Of a stretch of 64,000 bases of DNA, positions 24,481 through 36,720 are shown piece by piece. This stretch comes from Burhinus oedicnemus (Eukaryota > Chordata > Aves > Charadriiformes > Burhinidae). Each line of letters begins with the position of its first letter. Position 1 is the stretch's first letter. The translations under genes were made by a program, and so were the position numbers. The stretch lies in contig VFFE01007570.1 in the NCBI GenBank assembly GCA_008921705.1, positions 805,915 to 869,914 on the forward strand, in the 5' to 3' direction. The notes beneath the pieces were generated by a model. That model did not search any database, was not told the origin of the DNA, and saw only the letters and a list, made by a program, of their open reading frames with translations.

Positions 24481-26712
24481 ATTTTTACATCAGTGGGTAT
24501 TTTTGCTGCACAAAACCCCTCAGAATACAATCAAATATTATAATGTGGACCCTATTACAAAACAGTAGTATTCACACTGGCTTCTCTGAGCAGTAGGCAA
24601 TTTTTCCATTAGGAAATTAAACTTGGAGCTGTGTGAAACTTTCATTGTTCACGTAGTTGTGTGAGAGAAGTGATAATTTCATTACTACCGTATTCAAAAT
24701 TTGATTCCAGGTGGAATGACACTTTTCTTTCTTCAAAACTGTCATATTTGCGGAGTATGACTCAAAGCAAAAATGATTGTATTCTTTCTGTCATCTTGTA
24801 AAATCTCAGGTTTTCCAGGGTATTTGGAGAATTTGCAAAGAGGAGGTATTTTTCTCATACCTGTGAATGTATGACTTAATGAAAGAAACTAACATATTTT
24901 AGAAAGATCACTTTTAACAGTACAGGTGATTGTGTTAGTTCAGTGGAGCTACAAACCTAGCCTTTTTAAGAAGGACAAATTCTCTGTTGTCATGATTTTG
25001 TTACATCAGCCCAAAGCATTTTCTCCGTTAAGTTTATGTTCTCTGTTTATAAAAGCATGAGGACGTGGCTTGAAGGTCAGATCCACAAGAACCAAAAATC
25101 ATCAGAGTGGTACACTTCAGGAGTCGGCTACACAGAGATGAGCAGATCTGACCAGATTATGTTTACCTTCTCTCTTCAAGGCTGATAGCTAATCTGCATT
25201 TTACTATTGAGTTGAAGTATAATCTCACCAGAGTATTTAAAAGAAAATGAAGAACTTGAAATAAATTCAGTCCAGGTCATCCTGAGAATGAAAAACATAA
25301 TAAGCTGTTCTAGTGAATGCATTTCTTTATTTTAAGCTTTGACTGTGTGGTCAGTTGGCTGGTTTTGTCTCTCTCTGCCTCATGACATCTTTGATACAGA
25401 AGTGGAATACGCCACAGCAAAGGCTTTAAGCAGACGTGGAAATTACTGGAAACACTTCTCAAATCCTATTCCTGTGAGATTTATCAATTATAAATGGCCA
25501 CTGCTATAAAGCCTCCATAGTTTTGTTAATTATCTTGGTCTTTTGAGGTACATTCTTCACCACAGGGAAGCTAAAAGAATATGCTGCATGAAGTAAAAAT
25601 ACTAAAGAAAGTTAAAATCTTTACCAAAAAATCCATTTTTTTTCCTGCTTTCCAGAGCTGACACATAACCATATTTTAGTTTTTGTTGGGGTTTTTTGTT
25701 TGGTTGATTGTTTGGTTGATTGTTCATTGCGGATGTTGGGTTATTTTTTCCTGGTGATTTGTACAGGAAACATTCCTTAGAAAAAGTATTATGGGAAAAA
25801 CATGGCCAAAAACATGGCAGAACATACAGGTTATTCTAATATTGTGCAGCATTAAAGTCTAATATACAAAATTGTATTTTATTTCTTTTTTTCTGAAAAA
25901 AGAATAGGCAGTTTTCAAGGAAAATAGGGGTATTTTTAAAAGTTAACAGATGGTACAACATTGTGTCAGCAAATATGAAAAATGGATGATGTGAAGGATG
26001 TTGTAAATGCGCTCACTAGACAAGGTACATTGCATCATAGACAATCAAACAGTTTAGCAATATTGATGGCCGAGAAAGCTGAGAGCACTGAGTTATATCT
26101 GAGGAAAAATGATGTTCTAGAAGGTGATGGACAGGCTTTGGAATGATGATGTCCTTTTAGTGATCTTATGCCAGGATGTGCTCCCTGTAACCCTATAAAG
26201 GATCTCACAAAAGCAGGAACTTGTCATTCCTCCATGTTCGAAGTGAATTCAGGTGCTTATTTGGATTCTTTTCCCCTCTCCCCTCTGCCCTCCCAATGGC
26301 CATTGGAGATCTGCAAGGGCAGAAATGTGGACAACATTTCACATTGCGTGGTGTCAGTAGAACATCTATAATTTTCCCAAGCACCCTACCAAAAGTTAAC
26401 TGGGACTTCAAACACAGCTGCACCACCTATCATGAAGATCTGTCCTGCCCTTGCCCCAGTGATCAAGGAACAGCAAAGCAATACAGAGCTTTAAGGTCTT
26501 CATGAACTCTTGCCTATGGCTTATGCTCAGAAGCCAAGAGCTATGTAAGAAATGTGACTAAGAATCTCAAATTAGTTTTAAATCTAACTCTTCCCTTCAC
26601 ATGATGCTGGTGGTGCTTCCCTACCATGAGTGATGATTTCAGTATTTCCAGCCTCAGCTGTTCCAAAACCGTGTGGGAAGCCCCTTACATCATATAAATT
26701 ACATTATAAATG
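24481..26712. other. Non-coding DNA, no gene seen
   Basis: AT-rich DNA. A T/G-rich simple tract lies at about 25680-25735 (tttggttgattg repeated twice). The part at about 25330-25550 is non-repetitive and could be conserved. No gene is recognised. Confidence 0.45.
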
Positions 26713-26810
26713 GCAAGATTTTTCTGTTAAGTAGGATTCTTTTTTTATGAATCGTATAAAGGACCTCACAGATTGCAAGATTTTTCTATTAAGTGAGATT
26801 CTTTTTTATT
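26713..26810 (+). repeat. Short tandem duplication, period about 62 bp
   Basis: The roughly 35-bp segment starting gcaagatttttct at 26713 recurs at 26775 with few changes, separated by a 27-bp spacer. Confidence 0.7.
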
Positions 26811-28407
26811 TGCCATCTGGGTTTCTTTGAGCCCTTTATATTCCATGGGGTTTGTTTTTGTTTTGTTTTGTTGGTGTTTTTTTTTTCTTGTTTTGTCACA
26901 GTTCTCAAGCCTGAAAGCTTTGATTTTATGTATTTATTTATTTTTAATGAAAGCAGAGATTCTAATGTTACCAAATGAGTACTGGAGCTAGGGCTTTAAA
27001 TATCATGAGACTCATGATAAAATCACTGGAGTTGGCAACACTGCTTGAATTTGGCATGAGATCCTAAAGCTTTAAAGGAAAAAGTGTGACTCATCAAACT
27101 TGCCTGGAGAGTTAAGGGAGCTGGGGGCAAGGGCTAATGGGGGTATCCTTCCATTTCAGTACTTCAGAGAAAAATCTACAAGATACAGTCCAGTAATTGT
27201 GCCAAGAAAAGAAACTGCTTGCTATACAGAGAATAACAATTTCTAATTACGTACTGAAATGGGAGGAATGCAGAACAGCAGAATTTTTAAAAAAGTACAG
27301 GTATAAACATTGCCAATTATCCAGAAATGTTTTAGAAAAGAGATGGTACTTCATAGGCTGGAAAACTACCTCACCTTTATGTGATATAAAACATAAAATC
27401 TTAAATACTCTTTACACATTTGAAATGTTCTTCTCTAATGATCCTTCCTTTTCAGATGAAGTGAAATACAGAATTTGGTCTTACATTTTCTCAGGGGAAT
27501 TGTATATATATTTGTCATAGTTTTGATCTGCCACCAGAAGCTAGCCCTAACTTTCTGAATTATACATGATAAAGCATTAGATTAAATACATTTACATGTG
27601 TTAAGTCATAAAAATCAAGTCAGTTACTTGCTGCTTTACCATTCTGTAGGTGCTGTGGTCCTTTGTTAGTATGCAAGACTACCCTTCTAAAGTAAGCAAT
27701 AAACTAAGCAAGCCCAAATGTACAAGATAAAACTGGACAGAGACCTTCCATCAAAGTGTTTTTTCATTCTCAGTTCTTGAACCCTTGAAATGAAGTTTTT
27801 TGCAAGAAAATTCATGTTTATCAGAATTTCCACTGGGAAATCTTTTTCCATGCCCAAGATATAAATTCTAGAGAGAAAACATCATGTTCAGGTCTTTTTA
27901 ACAGCCTTCTGGCTAAGCCATGCAAAAGGAAGGAATCTCATGTTCTTGTACTCTGCTTAAGACAGATCAAGGTATCTAGTTTCTGGTTTTCCTTCATTGT
28001 TAGATATAGGTGGACATTCACTCATACAAAGCTGTAGTGATTTAAGGCATTATGTTTCTCACAGATGTGGCTATCTTTCTGCTAGAAATCACCGCCTCCA
28101 TGGCTCTTGTGCCCACATGTGTTCCTCATCCTCCCCAGAAACAGGTTTAATGCTTTACCCTGTAAATTATCTGGAAGTTTTGCACTGAAGTAGAAAAGTA
28201 GTCTTTGCGTGTTCCTTTCATGATCTCAGCTGTGAACACACACAAAAGACAGAGAGTAGGAAATTTCTAGGAGGTGCCAAGTTCTTAAGCTGTCGTCTTT
28301 CTATAACTTTATCAAATTAACGTCTATCTTTTTGGCTGGTAAGACTTCTTGCCCCCACAGCTATTACTGACCTGTGTAGTGGGTAGATACCTCTTTTTCC
28401 TGCCTTT
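26811..28407. other. Non-coding DNA, no gene seen
   Basis: AT-rich. It includes a G/T-rich simple stretch at 26847-26897. A 107-codon plus-strand open frame at 27197-27520 has no recognisable motif and a lysine/isoleucine-heavy composition expected from AT-rich chance. Confidence 0.5.
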
Positions 28408-28477
28408 TGTGGGGTTTTTTGTTTGGGTTTTTTTGGTGTTTTTTGGTTTTGTTTTGGTTGGTTGGGTTTTTTTTTTC
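28408..28477 (+). repeat. G/T-rich simple repeat
   Basis: Runs of T separated by gg to gggg groups, ending in a T run. The repeated G groups could in principle form a weak G-quadruplex on this strand. Confidence 0.8.
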
Positions 28478-28904
28478 GCTACTGGGCTTTGGATTTCTTT
28501 TGCAAAATACTTCAAAATATTTAAATTTCATCCCATATTGAGCAGGAAAAATACCACTCCAAGAGGAGCCATACCTTTTGTAGTTTTCAGAGGTCTCTGT
28601 ATTTAAAATGACTCTCCTTTTTTGAAGCACCTGAAGCACATAGGAATGTGGGTATCAATATATAAACCAATAATAATTTGTGCTTATGGATATATCCAGT
28701 GAAATATTTTTTTTTAAAACAGGTATATAATGGGGTTTGTATGACTTTGTGTAGTTTAATTTGTTAATTAGCACCAAGATGTACAATAGAAGTGTTACTA
28801 CAGATCTGTAAGTGAAGACGTTGATTGTGTCCCTAACTCAGAGTGCTCACTGAAGAGTGGTAAGGATCTAACTGAAGCCCCCTCTCCAGGGCAGTTACCT
28901 AATG
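28478..28904. other. Non-coding DNA, no gene seen
   Basis: AT-rich DNA with no recognised element. Confidence 0.5.
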
Positions 28905-29177
28905 TAGGTCACCAACCTGGGGGTTGCAATTTACTGCCTGTCTAGCTGCAGGCAGCATCTTTATTGGGCTTTTACCATCCCACCTTCTTGTAGGAGCCTG
29001 TGTGGCCGGGCACGGCCCCTGCATGGGCAGCAAGCAGTTTTTGTAGACTGTTTTTGGGGAAGAGATGCCCTGTTTCTGGAGGGGTAGGTACCAAGAACCC
29101 TCAGTAAAGAAGTACTTGCCACTAGCATCCTGATTGATTGTGCACCGGGTATTTATTCCATGCCATGGGCTAATGAC
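28905..29177 (-). other. Candidate terminal exon or decayed retro-copy, product unknown
   Basis: On the minus strand a 94-codon open frame (28899-29183) covers a GC-richer patch. Its upstream edge coincides with a plausible splice acceptor (acattttgcag, exon starting at 29177), though the pyrimidine tract is poor. All three minus frames are fairly open, and one of them ends in a stop shortly before a canonical AATAAA (minus strand, 28965-28960). This AATAAA is followed by a 7-bp-stem inverted repeat (28934-28955). That order (acceptor, open frame, stop, polyA signal) fits a terminal exon or a processed pseudogene 3' end. I do not recognise the protein, and chance remains possible. Confidence 0.2.
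28934..28955 (-). repeat. Small inverted repeat
   Basis: ctgcctg and caggcag form a perfect 7-bp stem with an 8-base loop. It lies just beyond an AATAAA hexamer on the minus strand. Confidence 0.5.
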
Positions 29178-29183
29178 CTGCAA

Positions 29184-32111
29184 AATGTCAAGTTAAATAA
29201 CAACATTTTTTGTTAGTGTTGCACAGAGCACCATTTGCAACTGGAGGAAACAAACTGCTTTTTGTATAGTTAATTTAAAAATGCTCAATCAAATTTGTAT
29301 GTATGAAGTTTATAGGGCACTTTTTTACAGGCTGGTAAGTTATGTACCCGAGTTTCAGTCCAGTGTGAATTTTATTACTTCAGTTTTCAGGCCCAGAAAA
29401 GTCTTGTACAGTGTAAGTGCCGATAGTCCTCTTATCACAGAGACTGTAGTAGGTGCCACTGTAATAATCCATGCTCCTATAGTCATAGTCAACTTTTTTA
29501 TACCCTATAGAAGTGGTAAATAATATTGGGACAAAATGAGTTAGGATACTTAGGATTCACTGTAGCAAAGAGAATCTGAACAACAAAAGCACTCTCACTG
29601 ATGAAATTGGAAATGTTTTTTTTTAATTAACACTTCTAATTAGAATTTAACATCTCACTAGCTTCGTATGGGATTTTTCGCTTCCTTAACCTCACGGAAA
29701 CCTATCTATTGGCTCTAAATAGGCAGTCACTTACCATGCACCACTTGAGGATTTCAATTAATCCCAAATCCTCTAACTTTGGTGTGTGAACTTGTATTTT
29801 TCCTCTGCATGCCATTCCCTCCTGTTTCAATTTTCTTACTAAGAACCTTCTCAACAGTTTTTTTTCTTCTTCAATTCTTTGCTTCTCTGTTTACCTTTCT
29901 ATTTAAAAACTGTAGTATTTTGATTTGAAAATGATGGGACAATGCAATATGTATGTAGGCGCTGATAAGGACTGCTTAACATAGCTCTGGGGAGACAAGT
30001 AGTTAGAGACACTGTGCAGAAGCTTGAACCTAACCAGCCTCTGTCAACTTTGAAGTGAAAAAAAATAGGTGTCTTGAAGATGTTTGGTTAAAAGAAGAAA
30101 AAGACACTTAACTTGTTTAAAACAAGAAGAATACATACGTATATTTTTAATTGCATTTCTCATTACATGATATGTCTGAATATTTGTCTACAGCCATCTT
30201 TGGGCCTGATGAAACTTAACCCTCAACCACTAGCTGGGTTTTGGGTGTTTCATGTATAATGGTAGTTTGTTTGAAATCTCACTGTGAAAGAGTCTACTTC
30301 CTTTCCTCTGAAATAGGATTTCTGTTTTAAAAGGAAACAAACAAAGCCACTAACAAACTAACAGCCAAGAATGGAAATGTAAAATAGTCTAGATCATGTT
30401 GGTTTTAAAGAAATGGCAAGTTTATCATCCTGGAGATGGGATAGATTATAAATTTCCCCGTAGCCGCAGAAGGAAAAACAGTTTCCTTGTATTATTAATT
30501 TACCTTCTTAACAGGTTGAGCACTCAAGTGCCTCACAGGCTGATCACTAGCGAGTCCTCTTTCTGTATTAGCTACTTTTGAAGTGAGTTTACTTTGATTG
30601 CAAACAATGCAAAAATCTTCCACAGCAAGGGTCCTGTATGACTCATTATTCACAAATAACCTGGAGTTTGGCTTGCAATTTGCTCACTTTTTAAAAATGT
30701 GATCACGGTGGCACTAAATACCACCATTGTAGTCTAACACCTACAGTCCTTCTGAAGTTACACATTTTAGAAAATATACTCTATGTGTTATGGATCCTCT
30801 GTTTTGTTTTCAATTGAAAAACTCAGCCACCTTTCCAAGTAAACCAAAATTCCCTTCCTCTAATTATAAGCATATGAACTGCCAGCTTAGAAGTTCTTCA
30901 TAAAAGTATTTGCAGGACTTCATGGAAATCTTTTTTGCTAGGTGTCTTATAATACATCCTGAAAATTCAAGAAGGAAAATAAATTACAGGTAACTCTCTA
31001 TAAGACACTGATGTAAACGGATTGTGAGAATGTGGTAGCAAGTGAAATTTCCTCCTGTGGTGAGTAGTAGCCACAGTCTGCTTGCACCTATTATGGGCAG
31101 TAAAACCACATAGAAGTATGTCTCAAATGTTTGGTCTTACCTAATGAAGCAAAGCAAAAAGATGTTTTTTTAACCTTCCTCTGTTAAACTGCTTACAAGA
31201 GTCAAACTAGCTTGGAGACAGTGTACCTCCCAGTCTGTATCCATACAGCAAGGTCTTCAGCTGGAGTAATTTGTCTGATGAAATACATCTTGTCTTCCAA
31301 AGCACTTTCCTCAGTGTCCGGATCTTCACCCTTCACTACACATAGAGATATACAAGGTCTCCACAAAATGCTGTATTGGCCTTCCATTTTCTTGCGCCTC
31401 AAGTTTTTTCATGTACAGAATGCTCCCCAAGTAGGATAGCATCCATGTTACTGGTCATGAGAAAGAAAGATCATAGGATCACATAACCTACCAGCAACTT
31501 CCAATGCACACCACTTTGCCTTGCACTGGATATTTAGTTTGAAAAGTGGATTTTTTTTATATCTAGGTGTATTTAGGCAGGCTTACCACAAGAAATGTTG
31601 CATTAAATTGAGTTCCAGGTGGACAAAGACCACAGAGAAGTATGTGGAAAGCTGCTGCCACAGTGATCTAATGGATATCATGCAGCCCTTTCTCTCTGAG
31701 GCAGAGATGGACGACAGCTGGCGTATCACTTAATTAGGTCTACATGCAACACTACGGTTAGGCAACAACTACAGACAACTGAGACACAAAGTAAATGGTA
31801 GAAGACCCTCATCAGAGGTGCCATAATGATTTCTCATTTGGCTTTTCTTTGCAAAGATATCCCATGCACTGTACTGTGTGGGCACTCCTGAAAGGCCATG
31901 TTTGCACAGAATATTATACCAAAGCCAACACCAAAGGCTCAAATGGTCCAGATAACACACTATGGATGGTAAAGAGAGAGAGAAAAACATGTCTTGACTA
32001 GAAGGCCGTGACCGATCCCAGGTGTTGTACATTCTCTGTACCATTGGAAAATGTCTCAATCAATCTCCAGCCCCCAGGAAGTTTCCCACAGACCAGTAGA
32101 GATCAGCTTTG
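29184..32111. other. Non-coding DNA, no gene seen
   Basis: AT-rich DNA with open frames under 100 codons. No repeat family is recognised until the CR1 3' end at 32112. Confidence 0.5.
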
Positions 32112-33271
32112 GATCATAGAATCATAGCATAGTTGGGATTGGAATGGACCTTTAAAGGTCATCTAGCCCAACAGCCCCTGTAATGAGCAGCTACATCTTC
32201 AACTAGATCAGGTTGCTCAGAGCCCTGTCTAACCTGACCTTGAATGTTTCCAGGGATGGGACATCTACCACCTCTCTGGGCAACCTGTTCCAGTGTTTCA
32301 CCACCCTGATCATAAAAAATTTCTTCCCTATATCTAGTCTAAATCTATCTTCTTTTAGTTTAAAGCCACTACCCCTTGTCCTATTGCAACAGGCCCTGCT
32401 AAAAAGTTTGTCGCAGTCTTCCTAGTAAGTCCCCTTTAAGTATTGAAAGGCCACAATAAGGTCTCCATGGAGCCTTCTCTTCTTCAGGCTGAACAAACTC
32501 AACTCTCTCAGCCTGTCCTCATGGGAGAGGTGTTCCATCCCTCCGACAATTTTTGTGGCCCTCCTCTGGACTTGCTCCAACAGGTCCTGTTTTTCCTGTA
32601 CTGAGGACTCCAGAACTGAACACAGTACTCCAGGTGGGGTCTCCCGAAAGCAGAACAGAGGGGCAGAATCACCTCCCTCCACCTCCTGGCCACACTGCCT
32701 TTGATGCAGCCCAGGATACAGTTGGCTTTCCGGGCTGCAAGTACACAGTGCCGGCTCATGTTGAGCTTCGCATCAACCAACACCCCTAAGTTGCTCTCAG
32801 GGCTGCTCTCAATCCATTCTCCACCCAGTATGTATTGGTGGAGAACCCCAAGCAGTGGTGGTATTGGTTGGGGCAACCCCAACCCACATGCAGGACCTTG
32901 CACTTGGACTTGTTGAACCTCAAGACGTGGGCCCACCTCTCGAGCTTGTCTGGACAGCATGCCATCCTTCAGGCATGTCAGCTGCACCATTTAGCTTGGT
33001 GTCATCCACAAACTTGCTGAAGGTGCACTTGATACCACTATGTTATTGATGAAGTTATTCAATAGTACTGGTCCCAGTATGGACCCCTGAGGGACACCAC
33101 GTCACTGATCTCCATCTGGATATTGAGCCATTGACCACTACTCTCTGGATGCAACCATCCAACTAATTCCTCATCCACCAAACAGTCCACCTATCAAATC
33201 CATATGTCTCCAATTTAGACAGAAGGATGTTGTGGAGGATCATGCCAAAGGCCTTACAGAAGTTCAGATAG
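32112..33271 (-). mobile_element. CR1 LINE, minus strand, 5'-truncated
   Basis: The 3' terminus lies on the left (atcatagaatcatag, the complement of the CR1 end motif). Reading leftward on the minus strand come the RT catalytic-aspartate block (about 33230-33271), a VPQGS-type block near 33090, a catalytic box changed from FADD to FVDD (about 33010-33020), the C-terminal ORF2 region, and a 3' UTR. Similarity fades at about 33271, so roughly 1.16 kb of the 3' part of the element remains. The longest open piece is 160 codons at 32508-32990. Frameshifts and the missing 5' half make it inactive. It is the same general subfamily as the inserted CR1 at 4160-6154. Confidence 0.93.
32508..32990 (-). 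pseudogene. CR1 ORF2 C-terminal fragment, frameshifted
   Basis: A 160-codon minus-strand frame contains the CR1 C-terminal hallmarks [49 protein letters not shown] and [20 protein letters not shown], then loses the family frame at its end. The normal continuation ([17 protein letters not shown]) is found in another frame at 32422-32682, so a frameshift lies at about 32580-32600. This is a relic of a retrotransposon RT protein, not a gene. Confidence 0.9.
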
Positions 33272-35065
33272 TTGAGATCTGGACATAGGATTCAGCCTTC
33301 TTCAAAAGTGGTCATAAATAGGGCCGAGTTAAAGCTAGACTGGGGATGGATGAGTTAGGTTGGTCTTTGGTGAATATTGAGAGATGTGCATAACCACAAA
33401 CAGAATATGATATGCTGGAGAAGGATTATGATTGCTTTTTATTTTCCATCTTGAGGAAGCAACTGGATCATCCAGGGGATGATCCAGGCCACAGCAAACT
33501 CCGCTTTTGGAGTGAGACAACTTTGTGGGAGTTGTATGGGGCTTTGAACCAGCATTAAAACTTCGGCATCAGTCAAGAAAATGGAGTAGCAAAATGGGAG
33601 GTTGGACAGCCCTGGAATATAAAGAAAAGGTGAGGCATGAGGCAGTTGTACAGTCCTTGTGTTATATAAAAGACTTTTCTCTGAGTACCCAAGTGTGTGT
33701 GAATATTGGTCATGGGTATAGGTGTTTGTTCAAAAATTATGATTGTGATGGTCACTTCTGAATTTTCAAAAAGAACAATTCAAATTACGTAAGCAAGCAT
33801 CCTTTGATGCAGTATGAGCTGATACAGTATGACCCCCTGCATTTCATGTTTTTTCTACACAACTTGCAGTTCCGGAAGTCAGAACATCACCTTACGGAAG
33901 AGCTCTTCAGGGAGTGTGGTTATGACTGCATGCTTGTCCAGCTTGCTGTCTTTTACTATAAAGATTTGGGTGTGAAATAATTCACGATGGTAGATGCATC
34001 ATCTTTAACATTCTTTCTCTCCTCAACTTTGATTCTCACCACTGACAAGTTTTAATATCAAAAGTCTCTTTCTGGCAGGTCACAGATATGCTAACAGAAA
34101 CCACCTCTCTGAGGAAGAGAGAGACGCTGGAAGTGCTAGCTTAGTTTCCCCACAAAACCTACATCTTTTAATCAGGTAATGAAACCTGCTGGGAAGTATT
34201 AAATGGATTCTCATGATTCTAGCTTGTTTTCCAGCTAGCCATCACAAGGGTGGGTGTACTGCTTAGGGATAACTACTCAGAGATAAATAGATGGAATCTG
34301 CTGAAAGAAAACCTTCAACAAAGATGCTGGAGGCAGTCTTGACAGGAATGTATTAGCTTGGGAAAATCAACCTGCAAGGAGATGAGAAAGAACCTTCCCT
34401 CCTTCCTTCCTCTCTCACCTGTTTCCACCTCCTAGGAAAATAAATCAATCAAGGGGTGACTTCCTTTAAGAAGTCATTTTAATTTGAATTCAAAAATCAT
34501 CAACCCATTTCCCACAATGCCAAAAAAGAAAATGGTAAAGAAAATAGATCCAATAATTCTTTCATATTGACCAGCCTCTGCCCAACACATTCCCTTCTTT
34601 CTCCTCCTCTTTATTAGTACTAATCACTCCCCTTGTTTGCTTTCTCCTCGCCTCATGGCATGCACAGACCCCCTTTTCCTCCCATTCTGTTCATCTGATT
34701 TTGCTTACTTCTTGTCGAGGATCTGATCTAACTTACGCTGAAGCTCTTCTAGACATTACAAGCTTCCCTGACAAAGCCATCAGCACGGTGACAACTCGAT
34801 TGGGCTGATAAAGATCATCTGCATGTGAGCCTGTATTGTTTACAGCCCTTTTGGGCAGAATCCATTTGCACTCCATGGGAAGGCTGGGCCTGACTGTCCA
34901 TCTGAAGGGCAGTATTTGTAAGTTCAAAAAAATAGCTATATGAGGAATGAGAGGTGAGGGACAGGGACTGCAAACGTGACTCGTCTCAGATGCAGAGACT
35001 GGCCACACCACTACCTTTCACGATTCATAAGAAGATGCCTGGGCTGTTTACTAGGGCAGCATTTC
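33272..35065. other. Non-coding DNA, no gene seen
   Basis: Unique-looking DNA. It includes a 9-bp inverted repeat (ctggatcat / atgatccag) at 33463-33487, a TATA-like word (ttatataaaag) at about 33661-33672 without other promoter evidence, and a pyrimidine-rich tract at about 34395-34420. Confidence 0.5.
33463..33487. repeat. Perfect 9-bp inverted repeat
   Basis: ctggatcat at 33463-33471 and atgatccag at 33479-33487 with a 7-base loop. Confidence 0.7.
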
Positions 35066-35115
35066 AGGCCAAATTCAGCCCCGCTGTGAATGGGCACAAC
35101 TCCACTGGCTTTGTA
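35066..35115. repeat. Ancient amniote interspersed-repeat relic
   Basis: ggccaaattcagcccc followed by caactccactggctt is the decayed form of a phrase that recurs in very old amniote repeats (caaattc ... actccattgacttcaatgg). The same core is seen at about 40041-40090. The family name is not known to me. Confidence 0.45.
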
Positions 35116-36039
35116 CAAAGGCTGCCTTCCTGAGAGCAGAACAGGGAAAGCCGTTTGAACAGTGCCAATAATTGCTCCTCTTTTTTTTATTCATTTTTAA
35201 AAGACAGTGGAAGATCAGAGGCAGCAGCTACAATCCACAGTCTACAAATAGCATTAGTAAGAACACAAATGAAAGGCTTTGCGCCACAGTTATATAGCAC
35301 ATCTAACACAAATAGCTAGGCAGTGAGTGGTTGTTGATTAGCTATGAAAGAGTGGAAAGAGCAGAGGGAAAACCTCTTCTGCATAAGTCTCCTATGATCT
35401 GGGGAAGTAGATGCCATTCCTGATGAGGGGCCACTGGAGGGAGGGGATGCGACTATAAACAGTGTTTTAAAAGAAACAGCAGAGGTTTTGAGACAAAACC
35501 TTTCCGTTGTTGCTTTTGGAAGGGCTTTACACTGTGTTCTACTCAGGAACCCTGGAAGAAAGGCATGCTCTAGTCTAGCGCAAAGGCGGCTGGGGAAACA
35601 ACTCTGTACTAGTGGGAAATAGGTAGAAATTATGAAAAGGTGTGGAAATTATGTGTCGTCCATATCACTGCTTCTTTGACGTAAATTATGTAATGGATGT
35701 AAGGCAAACCCAGCCATGCTATTACTGTAGCCAATCTAGTGAAGTCTCCTGGTGTAACGTTTTACCTTAAAATAGCATAATAGCTCTCCTTTTACACAAA
35801 AAGTCAGTAAAACTGAAAAGCTTCTCCTTAACCAACATTGCAAATGTGATTGTCTTCAGAAACAAAACAAACACTCCAAAAAGCTCTGTCAAGTAGTGCT
35901 CTGGTTCTTGAAAAGTATTGTAATTATCATGAAAATTTAAACATGATTGCATGTTCTTTTTATGCCAGCCTGTGCATTAGTTTGTGTATACGTTCCTCAT
36001 TAAAACCACACTTATGATGAACTTTTTATGGGATTGTGC
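35116..36039. other. Non-coding DNA, no gene seen
   Basis: Unique-looking DNA with no open frame above about 60 codons worth noting. Confidence 0.5.
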
Positions 36040-36720
36040 TTTTATTGAATATTATAACCTGGAAAGGTTTAATTAAGTCAGTGAATTACCCATACAACAG
36101 CTTTTCACCATCTTTATCTGTTCCACAGGCAGTTATTCCTCGATCTGTCCCAGCCAAGTGGACACAGAACCTAGTATCTCTCCTGAGCTTTGATACTCCA
36201 GTTTGCTGGAGTTCGTAACTCTGGGGAACAATTTGCCGCAGACCTAGTTAGCAGGTGATTTACAGGCCTGCACTTTTCTCAAAGACTTTGCTAAAACACC
36301 CAAGGCAAAGTGTTGTTTATCACAAACAGTGATGCATAATAGCAGGGGCTGACCAAGCTGTAATTATGTCACCAAAACATCTCACAAATTTATCAGACCA
36401 TTAGTGAGGGGACACATTTGTCTGCTGTGTGTATTCCTCTGCCACCAGAGTCATATTTATAGGATTACTTTTTAAAGGGAACATAAAGAATGCCCAGGAA
36501 ACCTGCACTCAGATGAAAAACAGCATGATTGCTTTCATTGTTGCCAGCTTCCGAACAGTGGACATCACAGATTTTCATTCAAAAGCGGCCAAGAGCTCTT
36601 TACAAATTTGCTCACAGCTAAGTCAGGTTTTAAAGGAAGATTTGAGGGCGGGATAAGTCACAGCAAAGTCTTCCTTTTGGGAATGAATGACCCAGTGTTT
36701 TGGATAGTAAAGCTTTGCAG
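36040..36720. promoter_or_regulatory. Candidate conserved non-coding element cluster
   Basis: A roughly 680-bp non-repetitive stretch without low-complexity runs. It contains several TF-like words (ctgtaattatgtcacc at about 36357, taggattacttttaa-like at about 36458, gcaggtgattta at about 36250) and retained CpGs. It is unlike the repeat-laced flanks, but function is only an inference from texture. Confidence 0.22.

Noticed and set aside
27197..27520. 107-codon plus-strand open frame
   Set aside because: Composition typical of AT-rich chance, no motif, no recognisable splice or promoter context.
28408..28477. Telomere-like repeat (interstitial TTAGGG)
   Set aside because: The tract is G/T-rich but has no regular ttaggg units.
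33661..33672. TATA box of a promoter
   Set aside because: A single TATA-like word in AT-rich DNA without a downstream gene, CpG island or other promoter elements.
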